In this document: one piece after another, positions 11,444 through 23,385 of the stretch
Layout of the letters: each line of letters starts with the position of its first letter
Position numbering within the stretch: position 1 is the stretch's first letter
Assembly: GCA_032871835.1 (NCBI GenBank)
Contig: CM065295.1
Coordinates: forward strand, 38,872,360-38,936,359
Length of the DNA stretch: 64,000 nucleotides
Source of the DNA: Dipteronia dyeriana
Taxonomy: Eukaryota > Streptophyta > Magnoliopsida > Sapindales > Sapindaceae
Direction of reading: 5' to 3'
Program-made: the position numbers and the translations under genes
Notes under the pieces: generated by a model
Told to the model about the DNA's origin: nothing
Seen by the model: only the letters and a program-made list of their open reading frames with translations
The model's database searches: none

Positions 11444-12273
11444 TGTTATTGTAATAATTTGGAGAATACAACATGTCAGCCAAAGACAGAAGTCGGGGGC
11501 ACCACATGACCAAAAGTCAAACAGACTGAACAAACTTAAGTTGACTAAAGATGACCTCACAACACCCAATTGGGGGTCACCTAAGTGATTGACTGAAGAT
11601 AACTCAACTAAATTGATTAGATAGACCAGGTAAGGATAACTTGATCGGGACTAACAAGATAGTCGGGTTAAAGCCTTCGGTCAGAATAAAATCATTGGTC
11701 GGGGAGAGTGAAGTTTGGTCAAGTCTGGCTGAAGGTCAGCTAAACGACAAATGGAAAACATCAAATTCAATGTAATTACGGCTCAAACACGTAGAATTTT
11801 TTTTTGGCTCAAACAAGGCGTCTGGAAACATACTTTGATAAGGGAATAAACTTCGTAAAAGATATAAGAGTCCAGATTAGGTAAGAGACCTATTACAATT
11901 GATGCGGAACAGGAAAGAAGAATAGAACGACTCCAATAAGATAGAATGTTATAAAAATACTAGAACTTTCCTTACTTGTGCAACATGCATTAGGGTTCCA
12001 TGCACGTATAAGTAGACCATAATAATACCCATGCAGGGATGAATGTAAAATAATTTACAAGAGTGCACGAGAGATTTGAGTGTTTAATCGTTTTGTTCAT
12101 AGTAAATTCTTTCTGTCATCGCCTGCAACCGTGGATGTTTCCCCACCTTGGGGTTTTACCACATAAAATCTTGCATCTTGTTGCTTGTTTATTTATTTTG
12201 AGTCATAGTCTGATTGTTTATTCGTATTTACTTATTCGACGAGTGATCAATTAAACATAATCTAAAAATAACA
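11444..12273 (+). repeat. 5' LTR of G1
   Basis: It aligns along its length with 46393-47239, starting TGTTATTG.TAATAATTTGG in both. The last bases are shortened here: the 3' LTR ends in 'atcaacgtcaaca', this copy in 'aaaataaca'. TATA-like 'cacgtataagtagacc' near 12003 and the leader with 'caaccgtggatgtttccccacc' are shared. Confidence 0.85.
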
Positions 12274-12275
12274 AT

Positions 12276-12294
12276 TGGTGCTAGAAGGAGGGGA
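12276..12294 (+). other. Primer-binding site of G1
   Basis: TGGTGCTAGAAGGAGGGG follows the LTR after two bases. A decayed version (AACACTAAAAGAAGGGGG, on -) sits at the same place in G2 near 44933-44950. It is not the initiator-Met (TGGTATCAGAG) or Asp (TGGCGCCGTTGCCGGG) type; I could not assign the tRNA. Confidence 0.6.
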
Positions 12295-12318
12295 ATGGAC
12301 GAATAATTAACTCCTAAT

Positions 12319-14010
12319 ATGACTTGTGAGAACACTAATATGGCAAACAACAGAGATGAAAGTCATTCTCCACGTGACCCTAGTACACCATATGGAATTA
12401 ATAAACCTTGTGTTGCCAACACCAGTGTTGTTGGTGGAGATCTACCCTCTGGAACTCCAACACAAGATGTGATAACCTCCACTGACCCCGTTCCCGGCTT
12501 TTCTCCAGATGCGTTCGGGTGGATTCAAGAAACCCTATGGAGAGTCATTGAAGACGTCGCTAGGCAGGGAATTAACATAACAATTGCCACCAGTTTAACC
12601 TCACCATATAGGTTGTCGACGTCGGTAGTGGCCCAGAACCCCAAGATAAGCTCTGAGATAGTGGCAACAACTTCAGGCACCCCGTAAAAATCTGAGAAAG
12701 ATATGGGGCATCATCGTGAGAGAAGGGAGCATACCCGAAGAGGGGATGATCGCCGCGAAGGCTTGAATTCTAGAGGGTAATGAGTCCAAGGGAGTCGGGA
12801 AGCAAGAGAACATATAAAGCCTAATGTACATGCAGATGTAGAAAGGTATTATGATAGAGAAGAGAGGTATGATCGTGAAGATAGATTTGGAGGTTGCAGA
12901 CCTAGATCTTGATCAGCCTCTACAGATGAGGACACTCCACCATGGAGATGTAGAGAAACCAGTCCTACAGACAGATATAATCTCAGTGATGCTCAAGTTA
13001 CAGGGTGGGTTTCTAAAGACCCCTATGGCCTCAACATCCGTTAGAGATTCGATGAGCATGGAGAGCCAGAAGGCAAACGAGAGGTCTAATTGAGAAGAAT
13101 AGAAACCCTAGAACGAAAGCAAGGTCCGAGAAATCTGTTGATTGGTAACTCCGGTAGTCCTTTCACTTAATCCATAAGGCAAGCCCACTTTTCTGAGAAG
13201 TTTAAAATGCCACATGTTGAGCAATTCAAGTCTAACACCGACCCTCCGGAGCATGTTAGAAGGTATCAGAGTGCAACAACGCAATACGCCTTTGATGATG
13301 CACTTATGTGTAGGATGTTCCCTCAAACGCTGGGGGACCAAGTGTCTAGGTGGTTCGGCGACCTCACCGGGGATCAATCAAAAACTTTGAAGAATTGATA
13401 CAAGCCTTCGCTAGATAGTTTATAGGAAACATCAAGCGAAAGAAATTAATATCCGACTTTTCAACTATGAAGCAAATGAAGGATAAGAAATTGAAAGACT
13501 ACTTGACCAGATTTTCCTAGAAAGTATTGGAGTTTCAGGATCCCATTGATGATATGGTGGCATCTGCATTCATCAACTGTTTGTAGGATAACCAATTGTC
13601 TCTAAGCCAAAGGCAAAAGGGGCCGACCAAGTATACAAGCATGGTAGGTGATGTTGGAGGATATGCAATGGCAGAGAATACATGGAGGCAGGTCCGAATG
13701 CAGCCAAAAGACCAATGATGGAGGCTCGAAAGGTAACAACAAATGGGATTAGAAGAACAATCTAGGAAAGAACAAGGATGACGACCAGAGAGGTGGCAAA
13801 CCTTTTAAAAGGCAATATACTAATTATACCCCACTGTCCAAAAGGTAAGAGGAGATCTTGAATGGGATAGAGGATAACAACTTGTACAAGAGACCCCCGA
13901 AGCAGTCCAGTATCACGAGAAGGGACACTATCAAGTACTGTAGGTTTCACTAAGAAAATGGCCATAAGACCTCCAAATGCTACCGGTTGAGATTATATTG
14001 AAAAGTGGAT
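12319..14010 (+). pseudogene. G1 gag, broken
   Basis: The nucleocapsid/capsid precursor starts at an ATG near 12319 (MTCENTNMANNRDESHS). An open run to 12687 is followed by stops. The capsid core (retrotransposon gag family, PF03732-like) is visible at 13207-13398: MPHVEQFKSNTDPPEHVRRY...MFPQTLGDQVSRWFGDL. Further on, QYTNYTPL (13815) precedes a zinc-knuckle-like YCRFH.ENGHKTSKCYRL near 13940-13985 with ligand order C-x2-H-x4-H-x4-C. Stops separate these blocks. The G2 gag (43278-44890, -) is its closest relative in the window. Confidence 0.75.
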
Positions 14011-14289
14011 CAGAGAGGGGCACCTTAAAGATGTGGTCCTGAAGAATTGGGGGCAAACGTCAAAAGGATCCCTTAAAAAAATGACCGTGAAAGAAAGGAT
14101 ATCCCCATGAAAGATTTAGATAATGTATCAATTAACACCATCTTCGGTGGACCACACATAAGAAAGAGCAGTCGGGAGAGAATGGCTAAAGTCAGAGAGG
14201 CAATCGATGGCTGAGGGAGTCTAGAGGTAAACCCAATGGGTTTCGATTAGAAAAAGCTTAAACAAGGCTGGGATCCTATAGTGTTTTCT

Positions 14290-14700
14290 GAGTCTGACGC
14301 ACATAGATTGGAATACAAACCAAATGAAGCAATTGTAGTATCGGTCCATGTTGACCACAGGGAAGCAAAAAGAGTATTGATCGACAATGGGAGCTCAGCA
14401 GACATCCTAAGCATAAGAGTATTTGACCAATTGGGATTGCAAAAAAAGAATCTACAGTAGCTTATGATCCCACTCAGATGCTTTAGAGGAGCAGAATTGA
14501 GGTCGTTAGGGACAGTGAAACTGCCCGTGGAGATCTGAAGTTACTTCTGCCAGAAGACGGTTTTACTTGACTTCGTGCACGTGGATGTGGAGAATTGACC
14601 CTACAACGTTTTGTTAGGAAGGTCATTCTTAAACAAGTCAAAAGTTGTGATTGCGACTTATGCCCTGCCTGTAAAATTCCCAATGGAAGCCGGAGTGGAA
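14290..14700 (+). pseudogene. G1 aspartic protease domain
   Basis: The retropepsin motif appears as RVLIDNGSSADILSIRVF at about 14365-14430 (DNGSSADIL, where D-S/T-G is usual, so the active site reads D-N-G). The C-terminal half YNVLLGRSFLNKSKVVIATY follows at 14600-14660. Two or more stops interrupt it (near 14458, 14536 and 14596). It would cleave the Gag-Pol polyprotein if intact. Confidence 0.75.
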
Positions 14701-15119
14701 TCATGAAAAGCTCTCAAGAGTGGGCAGGAAAGGTAAACCTAGTTGTGTATAGAGAAAAAAGCAGAGCCAGAAGTATTACATACAGATCTTTAGGAAGATG
14801 AGAGCAGCTCAAAGTGGATGAAGGGGAAGTTTGAGCAAAAACACCAACTCGGTTTGACTTTGACCCAAGGAAGACACCTTCAGAAGATGGAAAACCTAAG
14901 AAGATGAGCCGACCATGAAGGTCATGATTGACGATAATAACCTCGAGCAGATAATAAAGCAAGGAGCTCGGCTGACGGAGCATGTCCAAAATGAGATGGT
15001 TGAGCTGTTAAGAGAATACATGGATGTGTTCGCATGAAAGCATGAAGACAAGTAAAGAATTGATGCAAAGAAATTATCCTATTACCTAAAGGTTGATCTT
15101 GACTGGACACTAGCTACCT

Positions 15120-16370
15120 AGAAAAGAAGACGGTTCAACCATGAGAGAAGCTAGGCAATCAATAAGAAGTAGAAAAATTGTTGGCAGCGGGCATTATAAA
15201 TGAAGTACGGTACCCTGAATAGGTTTCCAAAGTGGTACTTGTAAAGAAGAAGAACGAGCAATTGAGGATGTGTATAGATTTTACTAACCTTAACAAAGCA
15301 TGCCCAAAGGATAGCTTCCCCTTACATCGGATTGACCAATTAGTCGATGCAACGACAGACCATGAATTGCTAAGTTTCATAGATGCCTACTCAGGGTATA
15401 ACCAAAACAAGATGTTCAAACCAAATGAAGAAAAAACCTCATTCTCCATCTATCAAGGGCTATATTGCTATAAAGTGACGCCTTTTGGTCTTAAGAATAT
15501 CGGGGCAATCTATTAGAACTTGGTAAATAAGATGTTTGCCCAACAGATTGGCATAATTATGGAGGTGTATGTGGATGATATGTTGACAAAGAGCACAATG
15601 GCCAGAAAGTACATAGAGGATCTTATGGAAACGTTTGAGGTATTAAGAAGCTTTGGATTGAAGCTTAACCCAAAGAAGTGTGTTTAGGGTGCCCTCGGGC
15701 AGGTTCCTTAGTTTCCAAGTACATTAAAGAGGAATCGAGGTAAACCTAGAGAAAATAAAAGCACTAGAAGAAATAAGGTCCACAAGTACATACCCTGAAG
15801 GAATTTCAAAGGCTGACGGGCTGTCTGGCATCCTAAGCTGGTTCATTAGCAAATCAACAGATAAACACTTACCCTTTTTTTAAGGCAATTAAAAAGAGCA
15901 AAGAAGTGGACTGGAATGATGAGTGCGAGCGGGCCTTCCAGCAAATTAAAGAGTACTTAGATGAAGCACCAATCTTGTCGAAACCTATGGACGGAGAAGT
16001 GCTATACTTGTACTTATCAGTTACAACAGTAGCAACAGGGTCAGTACTGGTCATGATGGACAAGAGACTGCATAAACAAGTGTATTGCACCACCAAGACT
16101 TTGCTCCCAGCAGGAACAAGATACTCAGCAACAGAATGGCGATAGCATTAATAACTGTAATAAGGAATTTAATGCCCTACTTTCAGGCCCATAAAATTAA
16201 AGTGTACACAGACTACTCGGCTTCAGAAATTTTATCCAAGCTAGAAGTGTTAGGGAGGCTTACCAAATGGGCAGTAGAGCTGAGCGAATTCGACATCGCG
16301 TACTTTTCAATAGCCGTATTAAAAGACCAAACATTGGCCAACCTGATCACGAGTTCGTTGAGCCAAATAG
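15120..16370 (+). pseudogene. G1 reverse transcriptase and first RNase H
   Basis: The fingers and palm are readable: VVLVKKKNEQLRMCIDFTNL and NKACPKDSFPLHRIDQLVDA at 15232-15355, FIDAYSGYNQ near 15380, TPFGLKN near 15480, and the intact catalytic box EVYVDDMLTKS near 15565-15595, followed by FGLKLNPKKC. One stop lies at 15514. The RNase H region (15906-16370) has DWNDECERAFQQIKEYL and the final QAHKIKVYTDYSASEILSK...VELSEFDI. Frameshifts near 15690-15900 break the connection between domains. Confidence 0.85.
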
Positions 16371-16399
16371 CGAGGTAATCAAGATGCTTAGGGACAAGA

Positions 16400-16810
16400 G
16401 AAGAAAGAGTTTGGCTGGAAGTTGCATGTTGATGTGTCGTCAAACACGTTCAGCAGTGGGGCAGGTATAGTGGCTTCCACCCCATAAGGTGACCAGATAG
16501 AGTGTGCCCTACGGTTTGGCTTCAAAGCTACCAACAACATGGTCGAGTACGGGGCACTTTTGGCAGGGGTCAGGGTTTGTAAGGCGTTAGCGACAGACGA
16601 GTTGGAAATATATAGTGACTCGCAGGTGGTGGTCAACTAGATCTTAGATAAATACCAGACAAACGACAACGATACGACTGCTTACTTGGAGATAGCCAAA
16701 ATTTTACTCGGGAGATTCAAGGATTATAGAAACACTCAGATTCCAAGAAAGAAAAGTGAGAAGACTGATGCTTTGTCAAAGTTAGCATCAACAACCAAAA
16801 GTATACGACT
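16400..16810 (+). pseudogene. G1 second (archaeal-type) RNase H domain
   Basis: The pattern matches the extra RNase H that marks Tat elements: LHVDVSSNTFSSGAG near 16424-16470, ALRFGFKATNNMVEYGALLA near 16510-16565, YSDSQVVVN near 16610, and IPRKKSEKTDALSKLAS near 16740-16795. The acidic residues of the first strand, of VEYGALL and of the YSDSQ box are preserved. Stops occur at 16637 and in the second frame near 16480. Confidence 0.8.
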
Positions 16811-16909
16811 GAAAACAATCCCGATGGCTTACTTTAAGAAATTGAGCATCGAAGAAGAAGAGGAGGCACCAGGGGTGGAAGTAATTGGAGAAGGATACAA
16901 GCCACTTGG

Positions 16910-18040
16910 ATGACCCCGATTAGAAAGTTCCCATAAGACGGAGCGCTCCCAATGAACATGACCGAAGCAAAGTGCCTCAGGTATAGAGCCACCAAGTACT
17001 CGATGGTCGGGGGAGAACTCTATAGAAGAGGATTTCATAAAGCTTTACAAAGATGTGTCAGCCCAATGGAAGGAGGACATATATTAGCAAGTAACCACAG
17101 TGTATACACAGGCAGTCACGGATCGGTCCGGCACTTGCCAGAGGATAGCCACTGACATTAAACGGTCACACGAGCAGCTGAAGAATTTAACATCGCCCTG
17201 GCCATTTTCCTTGTAGGGACTGGACCTGTTCAGCCTGATGCTAATGGCAACTAAAAGAGGTACAAAGCAGGCCATTGTGGTAGTAGATTATTTAACAAAT
17301 TGGGCAGAGACAGAAGGGCTGGTGCACATAACAAAAGCAAACATAACAAACTTTGTAAGGAAGAACATCATCTACTGAATTGGAATCCCGAATACAATTG
17401 TCATTGACAACGTGACACAGTTCGATAGTGATAACTTCATAGGAATGTTCCAAGATTTCCATATCAGGAACTACTATGCCACACCAGCTCATCCCCAGAC
17501 TAATTGCCAAATAAAAGCAGTGAACAAGATAATCAAGAACACCTTGAAGGCTAAGCTTGATGCTAAGAAAGGAAATTTGGCAGACAAGCTTCAAAAGGTA
17601 ATATGGGCTTATCGAACAACCGAAATAATGTTCATATGAGAACTCCTTATTCGCTAGCATTTGGGACAAAGACATTTATCCCGGTTGAAGTAATCCAAAA
17701 GTCTCTGAGGATACAGTTTTTTCATCTCGACACAAATATAGATACGCTAGAATAAAACCTAGATGAGCTAGAAGAAAATAGGGACTTTGCAAGGGTAAAG
17801 AATGCAGCCTACCAATAAAACGCTGCCATATACTAAAACTCACATGTCTGGATAAGAAGATTCCAACTCGGGGATTTAGTTCTCAGAAAAGTGTTGCCTA
17901 AAACCAAATAAAAGGCAATAGGATCATTGGCAGATAAATGGGAAGGGACCTATTAGGTGGTCGGGTTAACAAGTCATTAAGCATATCTCCTAACTCAACC
18001 AAAGGGGGATAACTGCCTTGGCCATGCAATGCATAATATT
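16910..18040 (+). pseudogene. G1 integrase, catalytic Glu lost
   Basis: The N-terminal zinc-binding region (16950-17150) is damaged. The core reads KQAIVVVDYLTNWAE (first Asp near 17285), VIDNVTQFDSDNF (second Asp near 17407) and TPAHPQTNCQIKAVNKIIKN near 17480-17545. The family has V-E-A-V-N-K at the last site, so the catalytic Glu is Lys here. The C-terminal GPY/F-like stretch (GSLADKWEGTY.VVGLTS) is near 17925-17970, and the coding resemblance ends near 18040. Several stops are present. Confidence 0.8.
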
Positions 18041-18315
18041 TGAAGATTTTCTACCCACATACAGTTTTTTTCATGTTTTTCTTTAGAAAAAAATTATTTT
18101 TCATTATGATTGTTATTTATTTCTAGCATTCAATAAAAGTCCCTTTTCCATGATTTCAAGTAAAAGTGTTCTTCATTTTGCTTTCATCTACAGAAGCAAT
18201 CACGAGGAACCTGAGATCGCTTAACATCAAAAGGATGCCCGGGGGTCCACTAAGGGGGTCAAAAGCTTATGTCGCAAAGACAATGTACGCTAACTGAAAC
18301 TAACTTGGCGTGTAG
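18041..18315 (+). other. G1 post-pol non-coding region, left part
   Basis: It contains a T-rich tract, 'ggatgcccgggggtccac' and 'gtacgct.actgaa', which match the reverse complement of 55440-55620 in G3. It continues at 30367 on the other side of the solo LTR. TSD TGTAG occupies 18311-18315. Confidence 0.7.
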
Positions 18316-19759
18316 TGTAAGTTCCTCGTTGGTTGATGGCTTATTTCATTGACAAAACACATATGGGGTTATTTATGAAAAGGTAGATTAGGCCATCTTT
18401 GTTCATGACCAAGCTCAAGGGATTTTCAAAGGTATATATCTTAGCACTTTACTTAATCTCCCTTGAAGAGATTTAGTGCATACACTCACTCTCATGCACA
18501 TTTTAATCACATTGCTTTAGTGTTCATTTGCTTTTTGGTGTGCCTTATTTTTCTTATCTCTTGCTTGCTTGGATTGCATGTCATTTGGTCTTGCCTTGTC
18601 CAATTTTATCCCTTTGTATCAGGGAAGTGCGTGGGTCCTCACCCACGCACAATGCTGGTTTTTGCCTTTATTGTGCTTGCTTACATGTTGTGCGTTGGTT
18701 CATGCACAGTCCTTACCCGCACACATTGCAGGTTTGCTAAGCACTATTGGGCCACTGTAAGTGGCGCTGCGAATTATCACAATGGTGTTTTCCTAGCCGT
18801 TTCCACCGTTGGACCGCTGTGTGAAGCGTAGTTGGTTTCACAACGCTTGTGTTCAGGTTAGCACTAGCATGTGCATGGGTCCCTACCCACGCACTGCACT
18901 ACACTATTTTTAGACAGTTTGTCTTGTCATGAGGTGCTGTTTTTACACCTATATATATATCATCTTCTTCTCAAATCAGACATAGAACTCCAAAAATATA
19001 TCCCTTAGTGAGAGAAAATTGATTCTCATGGAGAGAGAGCTCCACGAACTCATTTTGACTCAACCAAACTTCAATTTACGAGCATCTAACATCTTTCTAA
19101 CATCATCCAAGCATGGGTCTTCTTATTTTCGTTGAATAGGTGAACTCTACATGCCTTAAAGTCTCTGATTTATTTCTTATGACATGTCTTTAGCATTTAT
19201 TATAGATTAAATTCATGTCTTTGAGTTTAATTGCATTTATAACAAGCTTGGGTTGTTGATTGTTGGTTGAGATTTTCGTTTTGCTAGCATTTAGGAGGAT
19301 TTTTGAAAATACAAACACAGTTAAATGCTTAAGGCTAACCTAGAGGGGGGAGGGGGGGATGAATAAGTTAGACACTTTTGTCGACTCCCTTAGAAACAAA
19401 CAAAAGTTTGTCCCTATAAATTGCTTGTATCACAATATATATATCAATTAAAGACACTTAATAAATATATAAAACAAGTAAAGTGTGATACAAACAAGTA
19501 ATTGTAACACATACACAATCTATATTATAGAAAGAAAGTCAACTTACATAAAGATACTATCCATAGTATTCAAATAACAAATACAAATATAAGAGAGATA
19601 GGGATAGAGAAAAGTTGACACAAGATTTAACGTGGTAAACCTCCGAAGAGGAAACATCCACTAGTTAGCCACCACCGGCAAACTAAATCCACTAGATAAG
19701 ACAAGTACAATCTCTCAAGTGACCTCTTCACCTAGAAACTACCCTCCTATCCTACTCAT

Positions 19760-20075
19760 GAAGATGCCGTCCTCTTGCTCAACAATCTGAGGCCTCACAC
19801 CTCTTGTCAAGACTACCTCGCTCACCCTTTCGGATCCTCACGACCCAAGGCAAGACTTCTTGCTTAACTATCCGAGTCCTCCCGACTCTAGTCAAGACTT
19901 CCTCCCTCACCCTTCTGGATCTTCACGACCCTAGGCAAGACTTCTTGCTCAACTATCTGAGTCCTCCCAACTCTAGTCAAGACTTTTTTGCATGACAATC
20001 CAAGGTCTCACACCTCTTGCCAAGACTTTCTTGCTCAACAACATAGGTCTCACACCTATTGTCAAGACTTCCTTC
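19760..20075 (-). repeat. 40-45-bp minisatellite in L1 3' LTR
   Basis: About seven units alternate 'caagacttcttgctcaacta' with 'gagtcctcccgactctag' and variants. It is homologous to 7205-7440 and 27690-27990. Confidence 0.8.
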
Positions 20076-21092
20076 TCACAAGGCATCTAGGTAATCATGA
20101 ATGCAAAACACAAACAAGAAAGCAACATAGAATGTTATGATCAACACATACTATGGAAGATACTAGACATGAGCATGAATGGATAAATCAAATGTCGTCT
20201 AGTCAATCATGCATGTTTAATCTATCTAGATCATGTAAGATATGTTCAATATTAATTACAACCAAGATACATGCATAGATCTAAAACTTGAATCACAAGA
20301 TATGTTCAATTAACACATAATCAAGTTTAAATCTCATAAACCAAAAACATGCTAAAATCATATGACAAAGTCATTTAGATTAAAGCTAAAGTTTTAGATC
20401 ATATTCCTATTCATAGATTCAACAAAACACATGAATAGCTTAAAAAAACACAAGCACATGTATCATTGTGAGATTTCGGCCAAAGAGAGCCTAATACATG
20501 TGAGGAACTAATTTTCACAAAATCAATCAATCAAAGCTAGCACAATACAATCCCAAACATGTGAAAATATAGGCAAAATCAAAACCTAACTCAACATGTG
20601 AGATTTCAATTGAAACTCAATCTAGCTTTAAATGAGTTCAAAACTCAAATCAAAACAATCACAAGAAACATATATATGTTGAAGAAAAAAACCCAAGGCA
20701 ATTGACCAAGTTTTAAAAGAAAACTTTGAGAGAAAATCAATACCTTAGTTGATTTTGGTGCAGTCCCATTTTGTGATTTTAGACTCCAAAAACAACAATA
20801 AAACTAACTCAAACCTTCAGAGAAAAGATGGAGGATGAATAGACAAACACTCAAAACTTTGAATCACTCAAATCAGAGTTCAAATGAAGAAATTATGGTG
20901 TTTGGAATGTGAGAAAATGTAGAGAGAAAATTATGCACTCAAGTTTTAAATTTCTTCTTTGAATGTAATGTGAGAGGGAAGGGAAATATAAATGAGAGGG
21001 AAATAATAGAAGCAAAAGGACCAAAATGCCCTCCTTTGAGAATGCTTCCCCGAGATGGCGCATGGGTATCTCGAGGCAGTAAGGAGTTGCGA

Positions 21093-21117
21093 CCGAGATG
21101 GCCATGTGCCATCTCGG
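21093..21117. repeat. Perfect 10-bp inverted repeat in L1 3' LTR
   Basis: CCGAGATGGC-CATGT-GCCATCTCGG, just upstream (minus sense) of the LTR TATA box. It is GC-rich in an otherwise AT-rich LTR. Confidence 0.9.
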
Positions 21118-21901
21118 GCTTGCACCATTTGATGACCTTTGGCCATGGTGCAACTCCCTTGCACTCCTCTCGCGTTCTTCGACCGTTCTTTGGGCTCCAA
21201 ACTCGAAATTCAAATCCGTTTGTGGATTACAAATATTAACTCTCTCACGGACATGGAAATATAAGATTCTTAACCCAGAAAATAATAATTCGACTCGATA
21301 TACAAAGAAGAAGACAATGTATGCAACATGAGTTGAAAGTGTAGTATCTTTTGACTTAGAACTTGAAATCAATAGTATGAGTAACCGAAATGACCGGAAC
21401 TCAATCAAGAATGATTTAAGACTAAAATCAAGTTCAATATCCATGTTATACAAACATATATACATACAAACACAATTCAAACTAGAATGCAAACTACATA
21501 GAGATAGTCTCCAATCATGCATTTTCCAAAACATGTTATTTCCATACCAATGCATGAGCATTCATCTTTAAGTGTGTGAATGTGTTATACCTGGTGCACA
21601 ACGATGCAGGGACACATATGAATGAATTGTATGTGTGTGCTTATAATGGTGCACAACGATGCAGGGACACAAATGTATGAATTGTATGTGTGTGCCTAAG
21701 CCTTGTAAGAAAAAGATAAGGTCTTAGTATACCTTTGTAGAACCATATTGCATCCTTTCTCTTTGAAGAGTTTGAACTTGCTTTGACTAGTTGTTCCTTC
21801 TTCCTTGAAGCTTGAATCATCATGAATCTAAACAACTAAATCATTACAAGTAAACATCATTTTGATATGGAATTAATGCCAACACAATCTAAAACCTAAC
21901 A

Positions 21902-21914
21902 ATCTCCCCATTTG
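21902..21914 (-). other. Polypurine tract of L1
   Basis: On the minus strand AAATGGGGAGAT lies directly before the 3' LTR start TGTTAGG. This is the expected position for plus-strand priming. Confidence 0.75.
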
Positions 21915-22358
21915 GCAAATTCCATGTCAAAACACCTATACATTTACTACAAATATAAAAATGAAGATAGGTCACAAAATCACTCCCTCACATTACAATG
22001 AGTAAGATTCCTATAACTAATCTTCATCAACTCTTGAACTTCATCTTGATCTTTCTTGAAGTAACCTACAAATCATCTGAAAGCACAATGCATATACAAG
22101 AGAAAAACAACAAATGGAAACATATAATATGGATAAGAATATACAATTAAGTCCACAAATACATGTATCTCCCCCTCAATACATGCCAAAACACAAGAAT
22201 TCTTAACCAAATCTTAAGACTAATTATTACATGCCATTGAAAGTTCAAAAGTTCACAAAAACAATATAAAAAGAAACTAAGTAACTAGCATCTCTTTCTC
22301 CCCCTTTTTGACATGAAATGATGCCAAAAGTTAAGAAATAAACCTCAAGACTCAAAAA

Positions 22359-23385
22359 CTAGCTACTTGTTCTACCAAAGAAAGTTGTGCTAGTAGTTGA
22401 TCTAACATAATGCTTGAGAGGTGGTCTTGAACTTGAAGCAATACATTTCTCCAACTCTTTTATCCTAGCATCTTGTTGAACAACTATAGCACTAATCCAG
22501 AAGAATATTTGTGCTAATCACTTGACTATCAACTTGAGAACTACTAAATAGTCCAAAAGTATCACAAGTCTTACCCTTATTCTTATATGACATGTATGAC
22601 ACACGTTTATCATAATACATTTCCAAGGGTTGAACTAACACATCATCTTCTATACTCTTAACCCTACGAGCTAAACACAATGAAGTAATAAACCCCGGTA
22701 ATGCAAGCTTTTTATCACCTCTAGTAGAGAAAGCCGCACAATCAATGTAATACATGAGAAGATCTCCAAGGTTTATAAGTTGATTAGTTACCAATGCATA
22801 CACTATTTTGATCTTGTCCTTATTCAACTCGGTTGAATTCGAAGATCCAATAATGTTAGTGCAAATGAATAGATGCCAAAATGCACTAGCCTTAGTTAAC
22901 TCACGTTGACTAATATATGTTGTACCTTTCCACTCAAAAGAAGCATTGTCACAAAGAGTTCTACCCATGATATTTAGATTCTCAATGACATCCACATCTA
23001 GAAAAATAGAATCTAAATCATTAGATAGCCCAAGAAACTTGTTAATGTTTTCCGGGTTAACTCTAAACACAACACCCCTAATCTCCATCAAAGCATCTAA
23101 TAAGGTGGCACTTTCCCTATATTCAAGATAAAACTCTCTAACAAGAGTATCATTCACAATTCCTAACATGCTCACCCAAGATTCCCAATTTCTATCCTTT
23201 AAGCACTTAAGAACATAAGAATCTTTACACTTACCTAAGTCAATGTCTCTCTCTTGAAATATCTTTTTTGTTCCAAAGATCCCTAAATCTTTTGTCCTTG
23301 AAGCTTTGGATCCTTTTGAGGTAGACTTGGCTTTCACAACGGGATTCAATTGATTTCCACTTCTGGTAATCTTAGTTCTTCTCAT
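22359..23385 (-). CDS. Putative plant transposon protein (PF20167-like) ORF in L1
   Basis: A 297-codon ORF runs from 23385 (MRRTKITRSGNQLNPVVK) to a stop at 22492. The N-terminus is Lys/Arg-rich. The central part has the family's landmarks: VREFYLEYRES, RGVVFRVNPENINKFLGLSN, and LTKASAFWHLFICTNIIGSS, then VTNQLINLGDLLMYYID and LPGFITSLCLARRV. This domain is widespread in plant transposons, but its biochemical role is unknown to me. After a one-base shift the minus strand continues another 40 or so codons (ISAIVVQQDARIKELEKC...) to a stop at 22359, so the original protein was probably longer, with a short helical C-terminus. Same strand as gag, 1.7 kb downstream. Confidence 0.7.

Larger units (their letters stand above)
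19304..21901 (-). repeat. 3' LTR of L1
   Basis: This 2.6-kb direct repeat of 27192-29813 has the same ends (TGAAAATACAAACAC on + at the left, CCTAACA at the right). It includes the minisatellite, the palindrome and a TATA-like 'tttatatttcc' (minus strand, near 20990), so the transcription start would be near 20950 reading leftward. Short ORFs inside it (19804-19995, 20893-21561) lie in LTR sequence and are not genes. Confidence 0.9.

Noticed and set aside
14483..15110. Minus-strand ORFs of 60-90 codons opposite G1 protease and RT
   Set aside because: Shadows of the plus-strand pol frame, no domain.
18463..18831. 122-codon hydrophobic ORF resembling a membrane protein
   Set aside because: It lies wholly inside a solo LTR, is Cys/Leu-rich by base composition, and overlaps other ORFs in two more frames.
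19804..19995. Leu/Pro-rich repeated ORF, also seen at 27725-27916
   Set aside because: Translation of the LTR minisatellite; the similarity reflects the repeat, not a protein.
19760..20075. Possible CRISPR array
   Set aside because: Alternating repeat words without unique spacers, and the same array occurs in two further LTRs.
20893..21561. 222-codon minus-strand ORF
   Set aside because: Inside the L1 3' LTR; the partner LTR breaks it into two separate ORFs, so it is not maintained.
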